Program-made: the position numbers and the translations under genes
The notes under the pieces: generated by a model
What the model was told of the DNA's origin: nothing
Databases searched by the model: none
What the model saw: the letters and a program-made list of their open reading frames with translations, nothing else
Shown: positions 17,239 to 26,450 of the stretch, piece by piece
Position numbering within the stretch: the stretch's first letter is position 1
Layout of the letters: each line of letters begins with the position of its first letter
NCBI RefSeq assembly: GCF_947494125.1
Contig: NZ_CANLTU010000001.1
Location: 620,001 to 684,000 of the forward strand
Reading direction: 5' to 3'
Length of the DNA: 64,000 nt
Origin: an uncultured Tenacibaculum sp.
GTDB lineage: Bacteria; Bacteroidota; Bacteroidia; Flavobacteriales; Flavobacteriaceae

Positions 17239-17568
17239 TTAATTTAACCAAGCTTCTGGTAATGGCGGTAAATCCATCTCAGTATACTCAGCATCTTGTT
17301 TAATTGCTAATAAAGGTGCCTTTTGTATTGATAAATTCACATTGTTTTTCTTACCAATTTCTTTAATAACTTCGTCTAGTCTCCGTTGTTGACATAGTAC
17401 TAAACTGTTCATCTTAACATTAGATTCAGTCTGTAAGTCAAAACAGTCTACAAAAAAACTAGGGGAGTCGTCTTTGTAAACAATGGCTTCAGTACTTTTT
17501 CTTCTGTTTAATTCTAAAATTTTTTTTGTTCCATTTAACGTTTTGTACGTTGTTAATTTAAATCTCAT
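17239..17568 (-). CDS. Small hypothetical protein in the moxR-bat operon
   Basis: The 109-residue product has no signal peptide, membrane segment or known motif. Visible features are KILELNRRKSTEAIVYKDD and a Pro-rich end (DLPPLPEAWLN). It ends exactly where the DUF58 gene begins and starts 82 bases after moxR, so it is very likely co-expressed. I do not recognise the family. Its strict placement between moxR and DUF58 is what makes it a probable functional part of the Bat system. Confidence 0.7.
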   Translation of the reverse strand: MRFKLTTYKTLNGTKKILELNRRKSTEAIVYKDDSPSFFVDCFDLQTESNVKMNSLVLCQQRRLDEVIKEIGKKNNVNLSIQKAPLLAIKQDAEYTEMDLPPLPEAWLN

Positions 17569-17650
17569 AATAGCTTGTTTAAGGGGGTAAAACTTTTGCT
17601 TAGTTGAGTTGTCGTTAAGGTTTAATTATTATTTTCTAGGTGTTTTTTGA

Positions 17651-18640
17651 TTAAGGTACCTGAACCTCATTTATGATTGAATTAATAATATCTAATGATG
17701 TGATGTTTTCAGCTTCAGCTTCATATGTAATTCCAATTCTATGACGTAATACATCATTTACTATGGCTCTAACGTCTTCTGGTATTACATAGCCTCTTCG
17801 TTTAATAAAAGCATAGCATTTTGCTGCTTTAGCTAAGGCAATACTACCACGAGGAGAAGAACCAAAGCTAATTAAAGGCTGTAATTTTTCTAAATTATAT
17901 TTTTCAGGGTAACGGGTAGCGAAAATAATATCAAGAATATACTTCTCAATTTTTTCATCCATATATACTTCGTTAACAACTTGTCGAGCTTTTATAATTT
18001 GTTCGACAGAAACAACTGGATTTACTTTACCAAAACTTCCATTTAAGTTTTGGCGCATAATTAATTGTTCGTCTTCAAGCTTCGGGTAATCAATAACAGT
18101 TTTTAACATAAAACGGTCTACCTGAGCCTCAGGAAGAGGGTATGTACCTTCTTGTTCAACAGGATTTTGAGTGGCCATTACTAAAAAAGGTTCTTGTAAC
18201 TTGAAAGTTTCATCACCAATAGTAATTTGTCGCTCTTGCATTGCTTCTAATAAAGCAGATTGCACTTTAGCTGGAGCACGATTAATTTCATCTGCTAACA
18301 CGAAGTTTGCGAAAATTGGTCCCTTTTTAATTACAAAGTCACTTTCTTTTACATTGTAAATCATGGTACCTACAATGTCAGCAGGTAATAAATCGGGAGT
18401 AAACTGAACACGGCTAAAACTTGCTTGAATAGCTTTAGATAGTGTGTTGATTGCTAGTGTTTTTGCTAGCCCTGGAACACCTTCTAATAGAATGTGTCCG
18501 TTACCAAGAAGTCCAATGAGTAATCGTTCAACCATATATTTTTGACCAACGATAACTTTACCCATTTCATTTGTTAGTAAATCAACAAAAGCACTTTCTC
18601 TTTCTATTTTTTCATTAATAGCTCTTACATCTATGTCCAT
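17651..18640 (-). CDS. moxR: MoxR family AAA+ ATPase
   Basis: The 329-residue ATPase has the Walker A motif GVPGLAKT at residues 54-61 and Walker B with FVLADEINRAP (Asp117). It also has the MoxR pattern MATQNPVEQEGTYPLPEAQ and sensor residues in SFGSSPRGSIAL. MoxR proteins use ATP to activate or assemble partners with VWA domains. Here those partners are the DUF58 protein, BatA and BatB encoded downstream. It is the first gene of the operon, with a perfect -7 box 35-42 bases upstream. Confidence 0.93.
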   Translation of the reverse strand: MDIDVRAINEKIERESAFVDLLTNEMGKVIVGQKYMVERLLIGLLGNGHILLEGVPGLAKTLAINTLSKAIQASFSRVQFTPDLLPADIVGTMIYNVKESDFVIKKGPIFANFVLADEINRAPAKVQSALLEAMQERQITIGDETFKLQEPFLVMATQNPVEQEGTYPLPEAQVDRFMLKTVIDYPKLEDEQLIMRQNLNGSFGKVNPVVSVEQIIKARQVVNEVYMDEKIEKYILDIIFATRYPEKYNLEKLQPLISFGSSPRGSIALAKAAKCYAFIKRRGYVIPEDVRAIVNDVLRHRIGITYEAEAENITSLDIINSIINEVQVP

Positions 18641-18674
18641 ATTAATTGAAATATATATTTGAATTTTTGTGAAA

Positions 18675-18682
18675 CAAAGCTA
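18675..18682 (-). promoter_or_regulatory. -7 box TAGCTTTG for the moxR-bat operon
   Basis: A perfect TAnnTTTG match on the minus strand, 35 bases upstream of the moxR ATG. No competing promoter was seen between the later genes, so it probably drives the whole nine-gene operon. Confidence 0.55.
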
Positions 18683-18841
18683 CAATAATAAGAAAATAAC
18701 AGCTGTTAAAGTAAGGTTAAAGCAAAAAAAGGTTTATTCAATGATTATTAACTTGATTGATGTAATTAATGTTAAAAAAGTTAATTTTATAAAAATAAAA
18801 TATTAAAAATGTTATTTATTTAAATAAAAGACTGAAAAACA

Positions 18842-18872
18842 TTGTTTTTTGTGTGTATAATTTAAATATTTG
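18842..18872 (+). promoter_or_regulatory. Probable promoter of the first TonB-dependent receptor
   Basis: A TTG at 18842 and AATATTTG at 18865-18872 are separated by 20 bases, matching the Bacteroidota -33/-7 layout with one mismatch (A for T at the first -7 base). The receptor ATG follows at 18901. Confidence 0.45.
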
Positions 18873-18900
18873 TAGACTAATTAAATTTAAACAATAGTTC

Positions 18901-21825
18901 ATGAAAAAAAACTCACTATTCAAAAAAATTCTATTTTTTAGTTTATTTTTTGTAACAATTTCTATGACAGCACAAACTGTTAAAGGACTGGTCGTTGATG
19001 AAAACAAAGAGCCATTACCTTTCTTTAATGTGCTTGAGAAAGGGACCACTAACGGTGTAACAACCGATGACAAAGGAGAATTTTCAATTAATGTAAAGAA
19101 AATTCCTACAACACTAATAGTTTCTTCTATTGGATTTAAAACAGTAGAAAAACTAATTAATTCAACTAAATATGTTACTATTGAAGTAAAGGAAGTTAGT
19201 GAAAATTTAGACGAAGTAGTCTTGGTAGGATCAAGAAACAAATCAAGAACAGCGATAGATACCCCCGTACCCGTAGACATTATTGATGTAGCTGAATTAA
19301 CAGCAACATCACCACAAGTTAATTTAAATCAAATTTTAAATTACGTAGCTCCTTCTTTTTCGTCAAATACACAAACAATTTCCGATGGTACAGATCATAT
19401 AGATCCAGCCTCTCTAAGAGGATTAGGTCCAGATCAAGTATTGGTGTTAATTAATGGTAAAAGAAGACATACATCTTCATTAGTAAATGTAAATGGAACA
19501 TTTGGTAGAGGAAGTGTAGGTACAGATTTAAATGCAATACCAGCAGCTGCAATTAAAAGAATAGAAGTATTAAGAGACGGTGCTGCCGCTCAATATGGTT
19601 CAGATGCAATTGCAGGGGTAATTAACATTGTCCTTAATAGTAAAACAAATGAATTAAATTTAGCTGTTACTTCTGGAGCTCATGTTTCAAAAAATTCAGA
19701 CAAGCAAACTGGAGGAATTGATGGTGAAAGTGTAAATGTATCTGCTAATTATGGAATTGATTTAGGAGAGAACGGTGGTTTTATAAACTTTACTGGAGAC
19801 TTCGATTTTAGAAATCCTTATAACCGTATGAAGTCATACGAAGGAACTATTTTCAATGCATATAATTCTATAGAATGGGTAGCTAATAATTCAGGATTAG
19901 ATCTTGCTAACTTATCTTTATCAGATATTCAATTTGCAGCTCAAGGAGTTACACATTTCGATTTAGCTACTAAAAGCGCTATTAATAATGCAGCAACAAC
20001 ACAAGACTTACAAGGATTGTTAAATTTTGACACTACAGAATCTGAATTAGCTGTTCGTGGTTTAGATAGAACAGATTTTACAATGAGAGTAGGGCAATCT
20101 GCACTTAGAGGAGGTCGTTTCTTTGCAAATATGTCATTGCCATTAAATGACAATGGAACAGAATTATACTCATTTGCAGGTATTAGTTCAAGAATAGGAA
20201 ATTCAGCAGGTTTTTACCGTTTACCTAATCAGTCAAGAACATACACTCCATTTTATATCAATGGTTTTTTACCAGAAATTAATTCAAAAATAAGCGACAT
20301 GTCTTTTGCTTTAGGAATTAAAGGTAAAATTAAAGATTGGGATGTAGATTTAAGTAATACATGGGGTAGAAATGCTTTCTTATTTGAAATATCAAATACT
20401 TCAAATGCTTCAATGTTAAATAACTCGCCAACTCGTTTTGATGCAGGTGGTTTCTCTTTTTCTCAAAACACAACAAATTTAGATTTATCTAATAATTATA
20501 AAGATATTTTTGAAGGATTAAATGTAGCTTTTGGAGCAGAATTTAGAAAAGAATTGTATGAAATTGTAGCAGGAGAAGAAGAGTCGTACACACAATACGA
20601 TGCTAATGGATTACCTGTAACAGGAAATACAAACGCAACAGTAGATTTCTTTGGAAATACAAGACCAGGAGGCGCACAAGTTTTTCCAGGTTTCAATGCT
20701 AAAAACGAATTGTCAAGAGACCGTAGTAGTTTTGCTGCATATACAGATCTTGAAGCAGATTTAACAGATAAATTATTAATTGGAATCGCTGGTCGTTTTG
20801 AAAACTACAGTGATTTTGGTTCAACTTTTAATTATAAACTTTCAGGTCGTTATAAGGTTAATGAAAATTTTAATATTAGATCAGCTTTTAATACAGGATT
20901 TAGAGCTCCATCATTACATCAATTAAATTTTAGTACTACATCGACGCTATTTGGACAGAATGGAAATCCAGAAGAAGTTGGTACTTTTTCAAATGATAGT
21001 AGAGTTGCACAATTATTAGGTATACCTAAATTAAAACAAGAGGAATCTGCAAGTATAAGTTTAGGTTTTACTGCTAAAATTCCTTCAGCAAACTTAAAAA
21101 TAACAGTAGATGGTTACTGGGTAGGTATTGAAGATAGAGTAGTTTATACTGGGCAGTTTAGAACAAATGATACTAATACGAATCCTAATGATGATTCAGA
21201 TTCAGAATTTGGTAAGTTACTTAAAGAAGCAAATGCTACAGCAGCATCATTTTTTGCTAATGCTATAGATACGGAATCGAAAGGAATTGATATTGTAGTA
21301 ACGCATAAAACAGCATTGAATGAGAAAATGAGTTTAAAATCGGACTTATCAGCTACATTTTCAAAAACAAATCAAGTAGATGATATTCACAGTTCAGAAC
21401 AAATAGCGAATGCAGGTTTAATAGATACTTATTTTCCAGAGGATAGTAGAGTGTATTTAGAAGAGGCAGTGCCAAGAACTAAAGTGAATTTATCAAATAC
21501 ATTAAAAACAGATAAATTTAATGTGTTTTTAAGAAATGTATATTTTGGTGAAGTAACTGAGGCAACTACAAATGTAAATAGACAACAAGTTTTTAGTGGT
21601 AAGGTGGTTACAGATCTTTCTGTTGGATTTAAAGCAACAAAAGAATTAACATTTACTGTAGGTGCTAACAATATTTTGGATGTATATCCAGATAGAGCAG
21701 CACAAGCTTTAGGAGATGGAGGAAACAACCGAAGTAGTGGGCGTTTTGATTGGTCGCGTAGAGCACAACAGTTTGGTATAGGTGGTAGATTTTTATTTGC
21801 CCGTTTAAGCTTTGTTATTAAATAA
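18901..21825 (+). CDS. TonB-dependent receptor with carboxypeptidase-like regulatory domain
   Basis: The 974-residue outer-membrane protein has a signal peptide (residues 1-24, MTAQ). A CarboxypepD-reg-like beta domain follows at about residues 25-100 (VKGLVVDENKEPLPFFNVLEKGT). Then comes a TonB-box-like DEVVLVGSRN and a plug with LRGLGPDQVLVLINGKRRH and RIEVLRDGAAAQYGSDAIAGVINIVL. The rest is a beta-barrel ending in Phe-Val-Ile-Lys. It imports an unknown large or scarce ligand using TonB energy. It is followed after 17 bases by a lipoprotein gene, but no SusD is present. Confidence 0.93.
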   Translation: MKKNSLFKKILFFSLFFVTISMTAQTVKGLVVDENKEPLPFFNVLEKGTTNGVTTDDKGEFSINVKKIPTTLIVSSIGFKTVEKLINSTKYVTIEVKEVSENLDEVVLVGSRNKSRTAIDTPVPVDIIDVAELTATSPQVNLNQILNYVAPSFSSNTQTISDGTDHIDPASLRGLGPDQVLVLINGKRRHTSSLVNVNGTFGRGSVGTDLNAIPAAAIKRIEVLRDGAAAQYGSDAIAGVINIVLNSKTNELNLAVTSGAHVSKNSDKQTGGIDGESVNVSANYGIDLGENGGFINFTGDFDFRNPYNRMKSYEGTIFNAYNSIEWVANNSGLDLANLSLSDIQFAAQGVTHFDLATKSAINNAATTQDLQGLLNFDTTESELAVRGLDRTDFTMRVGQSALRGGRFFANMSLPLNDNGTELYSFAGISSRIGNSAGFYRLPNQSRTYTPFYINGFLPEINSKISDMSFALGIKGKIKDWDVDLSNTWGRNAFLFEISNTSNASMLNNSPTRFDAGGFSFSQNTTNLDLSNNYKDIFEGLNVAFGAEFRKELYEIVAGEEESYTQYDANGLPVTGNTNATVDFFGNTRPGGAQVFPGFNAKNELSRDRSSFAAYTDLEADLTDKLLIGIAGRFENYSDFGSTFNYKLSGRYKVNENFNIRSAFNTGFRAPSLHQLNFSTTSTLFGQNGNPEEVGTFSNDSRVAQLLGIPKLKQEESASISLGFTAKIPSANLKITVDGYWVGIEDRVVYTGQFRTNDTNTNPNDDSDSEFGKLLKEANATAASFFANAIDTESKGIDIVVTHKTALNEKMSLKSDLSATFSKTNQVDDIHSSEQIANAGLIDTYFPEDSRVYLEEAVPRTKVNLSNTLKTDKFNVFLRNVYFGEVTEATTNVNRQQVFSGKVVTDLSVGFKATKELTFTVGANNILDVYPDRAAQALGDGGNNRSSGRFDWSRRAQQFGIGGRFLFARLSFVIK

Positions 21826-21842
21826 TATAATTTGCAGAAAAA

Positions 21843-22718
21843 ATGAAAAAAATAAAATTATCTATATATACATTGTTACTTTCATTAGCATTAGTTTCTT
21901 GTGAAAGTGAAACAACAAACCTTGTTGAAGGAGTTGCTACTCCTACCGAACAAGTTGTTATTGAATTTAGTGATACTAACTTAAAAACAGATGTACTTGA
22001 AAATGGTGGGACAGCTACATATCAAGTAAGTTTGTCAAAACCATTACCTGTTGACGGTGTAGTAGTTTTTGATATTAGTTCATCAGATGGTTCTATAGAA
22101 TCGACAGCTGGTGTAGGTGAAGTATCGCATAATGAGGTGAAAATACCAGCAGGAGAAACATCAGTAAGTGTTACGTTTACATTTACAGATGATACTGTTT
22201 CTGATGCTGAAGAAATTTATAATGTTTCAATTAAAAACCTTAATGTTTCTGAAACTCTTATAAAACACTTTATTACATTAAATGAAAAAAGTGGTGCAAG
22301 AACTATTAATGTATATGATACATTGCCTTTAGTGGTAGAAGCGCCTTTAGGAGATGCAGATATTGTATTGAATTGGCCAGGTTCTGAAGACTTGGATTTA
22401 TACTTAAGGTCTGAAGCAAAAATAACTTCTACGGTAATTGCTAATAGTTGGTATTCTCAACCAGAGTCGGTTACAATTACACAAGCATTAGCAGATGGAG
22501 ATTATTTTTTAGGGTTAGATAACTATAATGTTGCAACTCCATATAGTATTCCATGTACTTTAGCTATTAATTTTGCTGGAGGAAAGAGTGAAGTGCTTTT
22601 AACTAGTTTAGATACGGTTGCAACAGCGGCTGCAAATGGAGAGCCTGATATTTGGTATAAGATTAATAAAACAACCAATGGCAATAAAGTAGTTTATACA
22701 ATAATTAAATTAAGCTAA
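21843..22718 (+). CDS. Lipoprotein with Calx-beta-like domain
   Basis: The 291-residue protein has a lipoprotein signal (ALVSC, lipid Cys at about residue 20). A Calx-beta-like beta-sandwich occupies about residues 35-145 (DVLENGGTATYQVSLS...SVTFTFTDDTVSDAEEIYNVSI). The C-terminal half contains VLNWPGSEDLDLYLRS, whose DLDLYL core recalls pre-peptidase-type or DUF2135-type beta domains. It sits between the receptor and a second lipoprotein that shares the WxxxxDLD motif. A surface lipoprotein partner of the receptor is the likely role; the ligand is unknown. Confidence 0.8.
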   Translation: MKKIKLSIYTLLLSLALVSCESETTNLVEGVATPTEQVVIEFSDTNLKTDVLENGGTATYQVSLSKPLPVDGVVVFDISSSDGSIESTAGVGEVSHNEVKIPAGETSVSVTFTFTDDTVSDAEEIYNVSIKNLNVSETLIKHFITLNEKSGARTINVYDTLPLVVEAPLGDADIVLNWPGSEDLDLYLRSEAKITSTVIANSWYSQPESVTITQALADGDYFLGLDNYNVATPYSIPCTLAINFAGGKSEVLLTSLDTVATAAANGEPDIWYKINKTTNGNKVVYTIIKLS

Positions 22719-22723
22719 TTAAA

Positions 22724-23521
22724 ATGAAATATATATATAAAATAAGCTCTTTATTAATTTGTGCAATTCTTTTATTGAGTTCTTGTGCAGTTAATGATGA
22801 CGACGCAATAGTTGTGAAGTCAATGACAGATGTCATAGCTAAAACAGAAGCAAAGATTAAACGTATAATGACAACAGATACAAGTTATGATGCGGTAATT
22901 TCTTTTTCTAATCCTGTAACTAGTTTGGCTAGGTTAACGTATACGTTAGATGGAGAAGAAATGTCTATAGATGCAACTCAAGGAAGTCAAAGTGTAACAA
23001 TTTCTGTTGATATGTCAGCAGCCGATGTGTATGTTAGGACAATAAAATTGGTAGATTTAAAAATCATAAATGCTAATATAGATGCAGTAAAACCAGAAGT
23101 TTCTCAAGACTTTAATGAATTAAAAATAGTTAAAGGAGAAAATACAGTGGTATTTACTTTTACTTGGGGAGATGATAGTGATTTAGATTGTGGAACAATT
23201 ACTAAAACTCCCGCAGTAGCAGGAATAAATCTTTCAACAAGTACAACATCAACTACAGAAGTAGCGGTTTTACCTGATAATGTAGCAGATGGAGAATATT
23301 TCTTTGCTATTTTACCTTGGACGGTTAATAACAATTCAATTGAATGTTATGTTAATGTACTTAATGGTACAACGGAGACTGATTATACAGGTAATTTAGT
23401 AGGTGCAACACCAGGAGGATTTTTTGGGTACACAACTGTTGAAGATTTTATAAAAATAACAAAATCAACAGATGGGGTTACTGGAGAAGTAACTATCAAT
23501 TTAGAGCAAGTATTATTTTAA
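22724..23521 (+). CDS. Putative lipoprotein, paralogous partner of the upstream lipoprotein
   Basis: The 265-residue protein has a lipobox LLSSC (Cys at about residue 21) and an Asp-rich start (AVNDDDAIVV). An N-terminal beta domain is followed by VFTFTWGDDSDLDCGTITK, which echoes the NWPGSEDLDLYL motif of the gene 5 bases upstream. I do not recognise a named family. Its spacing makes it part of the receptor-lipoprotein operon, which then ends in a hairpin terminator. Confidence 0.75.
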   Translation: MKYIYKISSLLICAILLLSSCAVNDDDAIVVKSMTDVIAKTEAKIKRIMTTDTSYDAVISFSNPVTSLARLTYTLDGEEMSIDATQGSQSVTISVDMSAADVYVRTIKLVDLKIINANIDAVKPEVSQDFNELKIVKGENTVVFTFTWGDDSDLDCGTITKTPAVAGINLSTSTTSTTEVAVLPDNVADGEYFFAILPWTVNNNSIECYVNVLNGTTETDYTGNLVGATPGGFFGYTTVEDFIKITKSTDGVTGEVTINLEQVLF

Positions 23522-23546
23522 TAAAATAACTATGTTCTCATTAAGA

Positions 23547-23575
23547 AGTCGCCTATTTTTAGGCGGCTTTTTCAT
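23547..23575 (+). terminator. Intrinsic terminator of the receptor-lipoprotein operon
   Basis: A 9-bp stem (AGTCGCCTA / TAGGCGGCT, one G-U pair) with a TTTT loop and a following T-tract lies 26 bases after the last stop. Confidence 0.8.
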
Positions 23576-23797
23576 TTTAAATAAGGAAGGTTTTATCAGT
23601 ATACTGACTGTTGAATTGTTTATTTTTATTTAATATGATTATTCATTTTGATATTTTTATCTAAAAAATATAATGTTTTATGAAATAAAATGACACTAAC
23701 TTTTTGAAGGTGTTTTCACTCTTTAACTGTTTGTTTATGTGGTTTTTAAATTATTTTTAAGTATTATTGTTATAACTAACTATATAAATTTTTAACT

Positions 23798-26395
23798 ATG
23801 AATTTAAAATCAACACTATTTGTATTGAGCTTCTTTTTAACCACAATAGTGGTTTTTGCTCAGCAAATTAATGGTAAAGTTATTGATGAAAATGGACAAC
23901 CATTACCATTTGTAAATGTTCTAGAAAAAAATACTACAAATGGAACTAGTACGAACGATCAAGGGGAATTTGAACTCAGTGTAAAAAATATTCCTGTTAC
24001 ATTAGTTTTTTCTTCTGTAGGGTATACTACTTTAGAAAAAACTGTATATAAAGGAACATCTATTACAATAGTTTTAAAAGAGGACAATGTTTTAGATGAG
24101 GTAGTATTAACAGGTAATAGGGCGAAACCTAGAACAATATTAGATTCAGCAGTTCCTATAGATAATATAAGTGTAAAAGAGTTGCAAGCAACGGGTCAAA
24201 CGAGTATTGATCAAATGTTAAATTTTGCAGTACCTTCTTATAATGCAAGTAATCAAACAGTTTCTGATGCAACAGCACATTTTGACCCGGCAGATTTACG
24301 CGGATTAGGGCCAAGTAGAACATTAGTTTTAGTTAATGGAAAACGTAAGAATCAAAGTGCTTTAGTGTATGTAAATGACACACCAGGTAAAGGAGAAGTT
24401 GGTGTAGATATGAAAAGTATTCCAACAGCAGCAATAGAGCGTGTAGAAGTTTTAAGAGATGGAGCATCTGCTCAATATGGTTCAGATGCAGTAGCTGGAG
24501 TTGTAAATATAATTTTAAAGAAAAATATATCCTTTACTGAAGTAAATGTTAGTTCAGGAGTTACATCAAGAGGAGATGGTTTTAATGGAGCAGCAGATGT
24601 AAATCATACATTTACTTTTAATGAAGGAGGTTTTGTAAATACAACTTTAGGGTTAAATTATCAAGATTTTACAAATAGAGCAGGAGAGCCAGGAAAAGAT
24701 GATTTATTTGGAGTTGATAATCAATGGACAAAAGATAACCCAGCATTAGGAATGACAATAGGTCAACCAGAAATGAAAAAAGGAGATTTATTTGTAAATG
24801 GAGAATATCCATTAAATGATAATACTAAATTATATGCATTTGGAGGATTTAATTTGAGAAAAGGAAAGAGTTTTGCGTTATATAGAACACCATATTGGAT
24901 TACAGATGATTTTGGATTGTTAACACCATCAGGTCAAACCTACAATGGATTTCAACCAACTTTTGAAACAGATATCCGAGACTTTCTGTTTACAGCAGGA
25001 AGTACATTTAAATTAGGAGCGTATAATGCAGATTTAAGTGCAAGTTATGGTAGTAATTCGGTAGATTATACTATAGGAAATACAATTAATGTGAGTTTGG
25101 GAGCAAATAGCCCAACATCCTTTAATGCAGGAGCATATGCTTTTAGTAATTTTATCGGGAATTTCGATGTCAGTCGTACTTTTGGTGATGTAAGTATTGG
25201 ATTAGGACTTGAAGGACGTCAAGAACGTTTTGAAGTTACAGCAGGAGAAGAGTCTTCATATATAAATGGAGGAGCGCAATCATTTCCAGGATTACAGCCT
25301 AGTAATGCTTTAAATGAAACACGAACAAATATTGGAGGATATGGTACTTTAGATTGGGATGTTTCTGACGATTTTTTAATAGCTGGAGCAATACGTCATG
25401 AAAATTATTCTGATTTTGGAGGAAATACTTCGTGGAAAATTAGTTCAAGATATAAATTAGGAGAAGCAGGAGTATTAAGAGCTTCATATAGTACAGGTTT
25501 TAGAGCGCCTTCACTACATCAAGTATATTTAAGTAATGTACAGACATTAGTGTCAGGAAATACGATTTCAAATCAAGGAACATTTAATAATGTAAGTCAG
25601 GTAATTAAAGATTTAGGGGTTGCATCATTATTTGCAGAAACTTCAAAAAATATTTCAGCAGGATTAACAGTTAAAGCATCAAGAGATTTTACAATTTCAT
25701 TTGATTATTATAATGTGCGAGTAAATGATCGAGTAGTATTTTCAGGAGAGATAGGAGCTACTGATGATAATGGGAATACAAATGCGACAGTGCAACAAAT
25801 TTTAATCGACAATAGTGTAACCAGTATTAAGTTTTTTATAAATGCTGCGGATACCAAAACTGAAGGTTTTGATTATACGATGCGTCATAAAAATATTGAT
25901 TTTGCAGCAGGTAAATTAGCAATAAATTTAGCTTTAAACATTAATAGAACTAAATTAGAAGGAGAAGTGAAAACACCTACGAATTTAGCGAATTATAAAA
26001 AATCTATTTTTAATAGAAAAGAGCAATCAAGAATTATAAGTGCAAGACCGAGTACAAAATTGTTATTTGGAGCAAATTATAAAATCGGAAAATTCACAAC
26101 TAATTTTAACAACACTTATTTTGGTGAAGTTACATGGCAGCATGCAACAGATCCAAATAAAGATCAAACATTTAAAGGTAAAATAGTAACCGATTTATCT
26201 TTTGGGTATGATATTTCTGATAAGATTTCAGTTAATGCCCAAGTTAATAACTTATTTGATGTTTTTCCAGATGAGATTGATACAAAAGGTGATGTAGTAA
26301 CTGATTTAGGAGGTCGATTTAGATATCCTTGGGAAGTAAATCAATTTGGATTTAACGGAGCAACTTTTAAAGGAGGAATAACGTTTAAGTTTTAG
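23798..26395 (+). CDS. TonB-dependent receptor, paralogue of the receptor at 18901
   Basis: The 865-residue protein has the same order as the first receptor. Signal peptide (ending VFAQ), CarboxypepD-reg-like domain (INGKVIDENGQPLPFVNVLEKNT), DEVVLTGNRAKPRT, a plug with LRGLGPSRTLVLVNGKRKN and RVEVLRDGASAQYGSDAVAGVVN, and a beta-barrel ending in TFKF. The near-identical plug motifs show that the two genes come from a duplication. This copy has its own 276-base upstream region and terminator and lacks a lipoprotein partner of its own. The ligand is unknown. Confidence 0.92.
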   Translation: MNLKSTLFVLSFFLTTIVVFAQQINGKVIDENGQPLPFVNVLEKNTTNGTSTNDQGEFELSVKNIPVTLVFSSVGYTTLEKTVYKGTSITIVLKEDNVLDEVVLTGNRAKPRTILDSAVPIDNISVKELQATGQTSIDQMLNFAVPSYNASNQTVSDATAHFDPADLRGLGPSRTLVLVNGKRKNQSALVYVNDTPGKGEVGVDMKSIPTAAIERVEVLRDGASAQYGSDAVAGVVNIILKKNISFTEVNVSSGVTSRGDGFNGAADVNHTFTFNEGGFVNTTLGLNYQDFTNRAGEPGKDDLFGVDNQWTKDNPALGMTIGQPEMKKGDLFVNGEYPLNDNTKLYAFGGFNLRKGKSFALYRTPYWITDDFGLLTPSGQTYNGFQPTFETDIRDFLFTAGSTFKLGAYNADLSASYGSNSVDYTIGNTINVSLGANSPTSFNAGAYAFSNFIGNFDVSRTFGDVSIGLGLEGRQERFEVTAGEESSYINGGAQSFPGLQPSNALNETRTNIGGYGTLDWDVSDDFLIAGAIRHENYSDFGGNTSWKISSRYKLGEAGVLRASYSTGFRAPSLHQVYLSNVQTLVSGNTISNQGTFNNVSQVIKDLGVASLFAETSKNISAGLTVKASRDFTISFDYYNVRVNDRVVFSGEIGATDDNGNTNATVQQILIDNSVTSIKFFINAADTKTEGFDYTMRHKNIDFAAGKLAINLALNINRTKLEGEVKTPTNLANYKKSIFNRKEQSRIISARPSTKLLFGANYKIGKFTTNFNNTYFGEVTWQHATDPNKDQTFKGKIVTDLSFGYDISDKISVNAQVNNLFDVFPDEIDTKGDVVTDLGGRFRYPWEVNQFGFNGATFKGGITFKF

Positions 26396-26405
26396 TAAAT
26401 TAAAG

Positions 26406-26450
26406 AACTCATAAAAAAAGCACCTTTTAAAGGTGCTTTTTTTATGAGTT
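26406..26450. terminator. Bidirectional terminator overlapping the lpxH stop
   Basis: A near-perfect stem of about 22 bp with a 1-base centre (core AAAAAAAGCACCTTT / AAAGGTGCTTTTTTT) lies between the convergent receptor and lpxH genes. Its right arm includes the lpxH stop codon. Confidence 0.85.

Noticed and set aside
18816..19280. 154-codon antisense open frame over the first receptor
   Set aside because: It opposes the conserved CarboxypepD domain of the receptor, which has much better protein evidence.
18901..26395. Polysaccharide utilisation locus (SusCD)
   Set aside because: No SusD-like lipoprotein, glycoside hydrolase or sulfatase is present beside the receptors.
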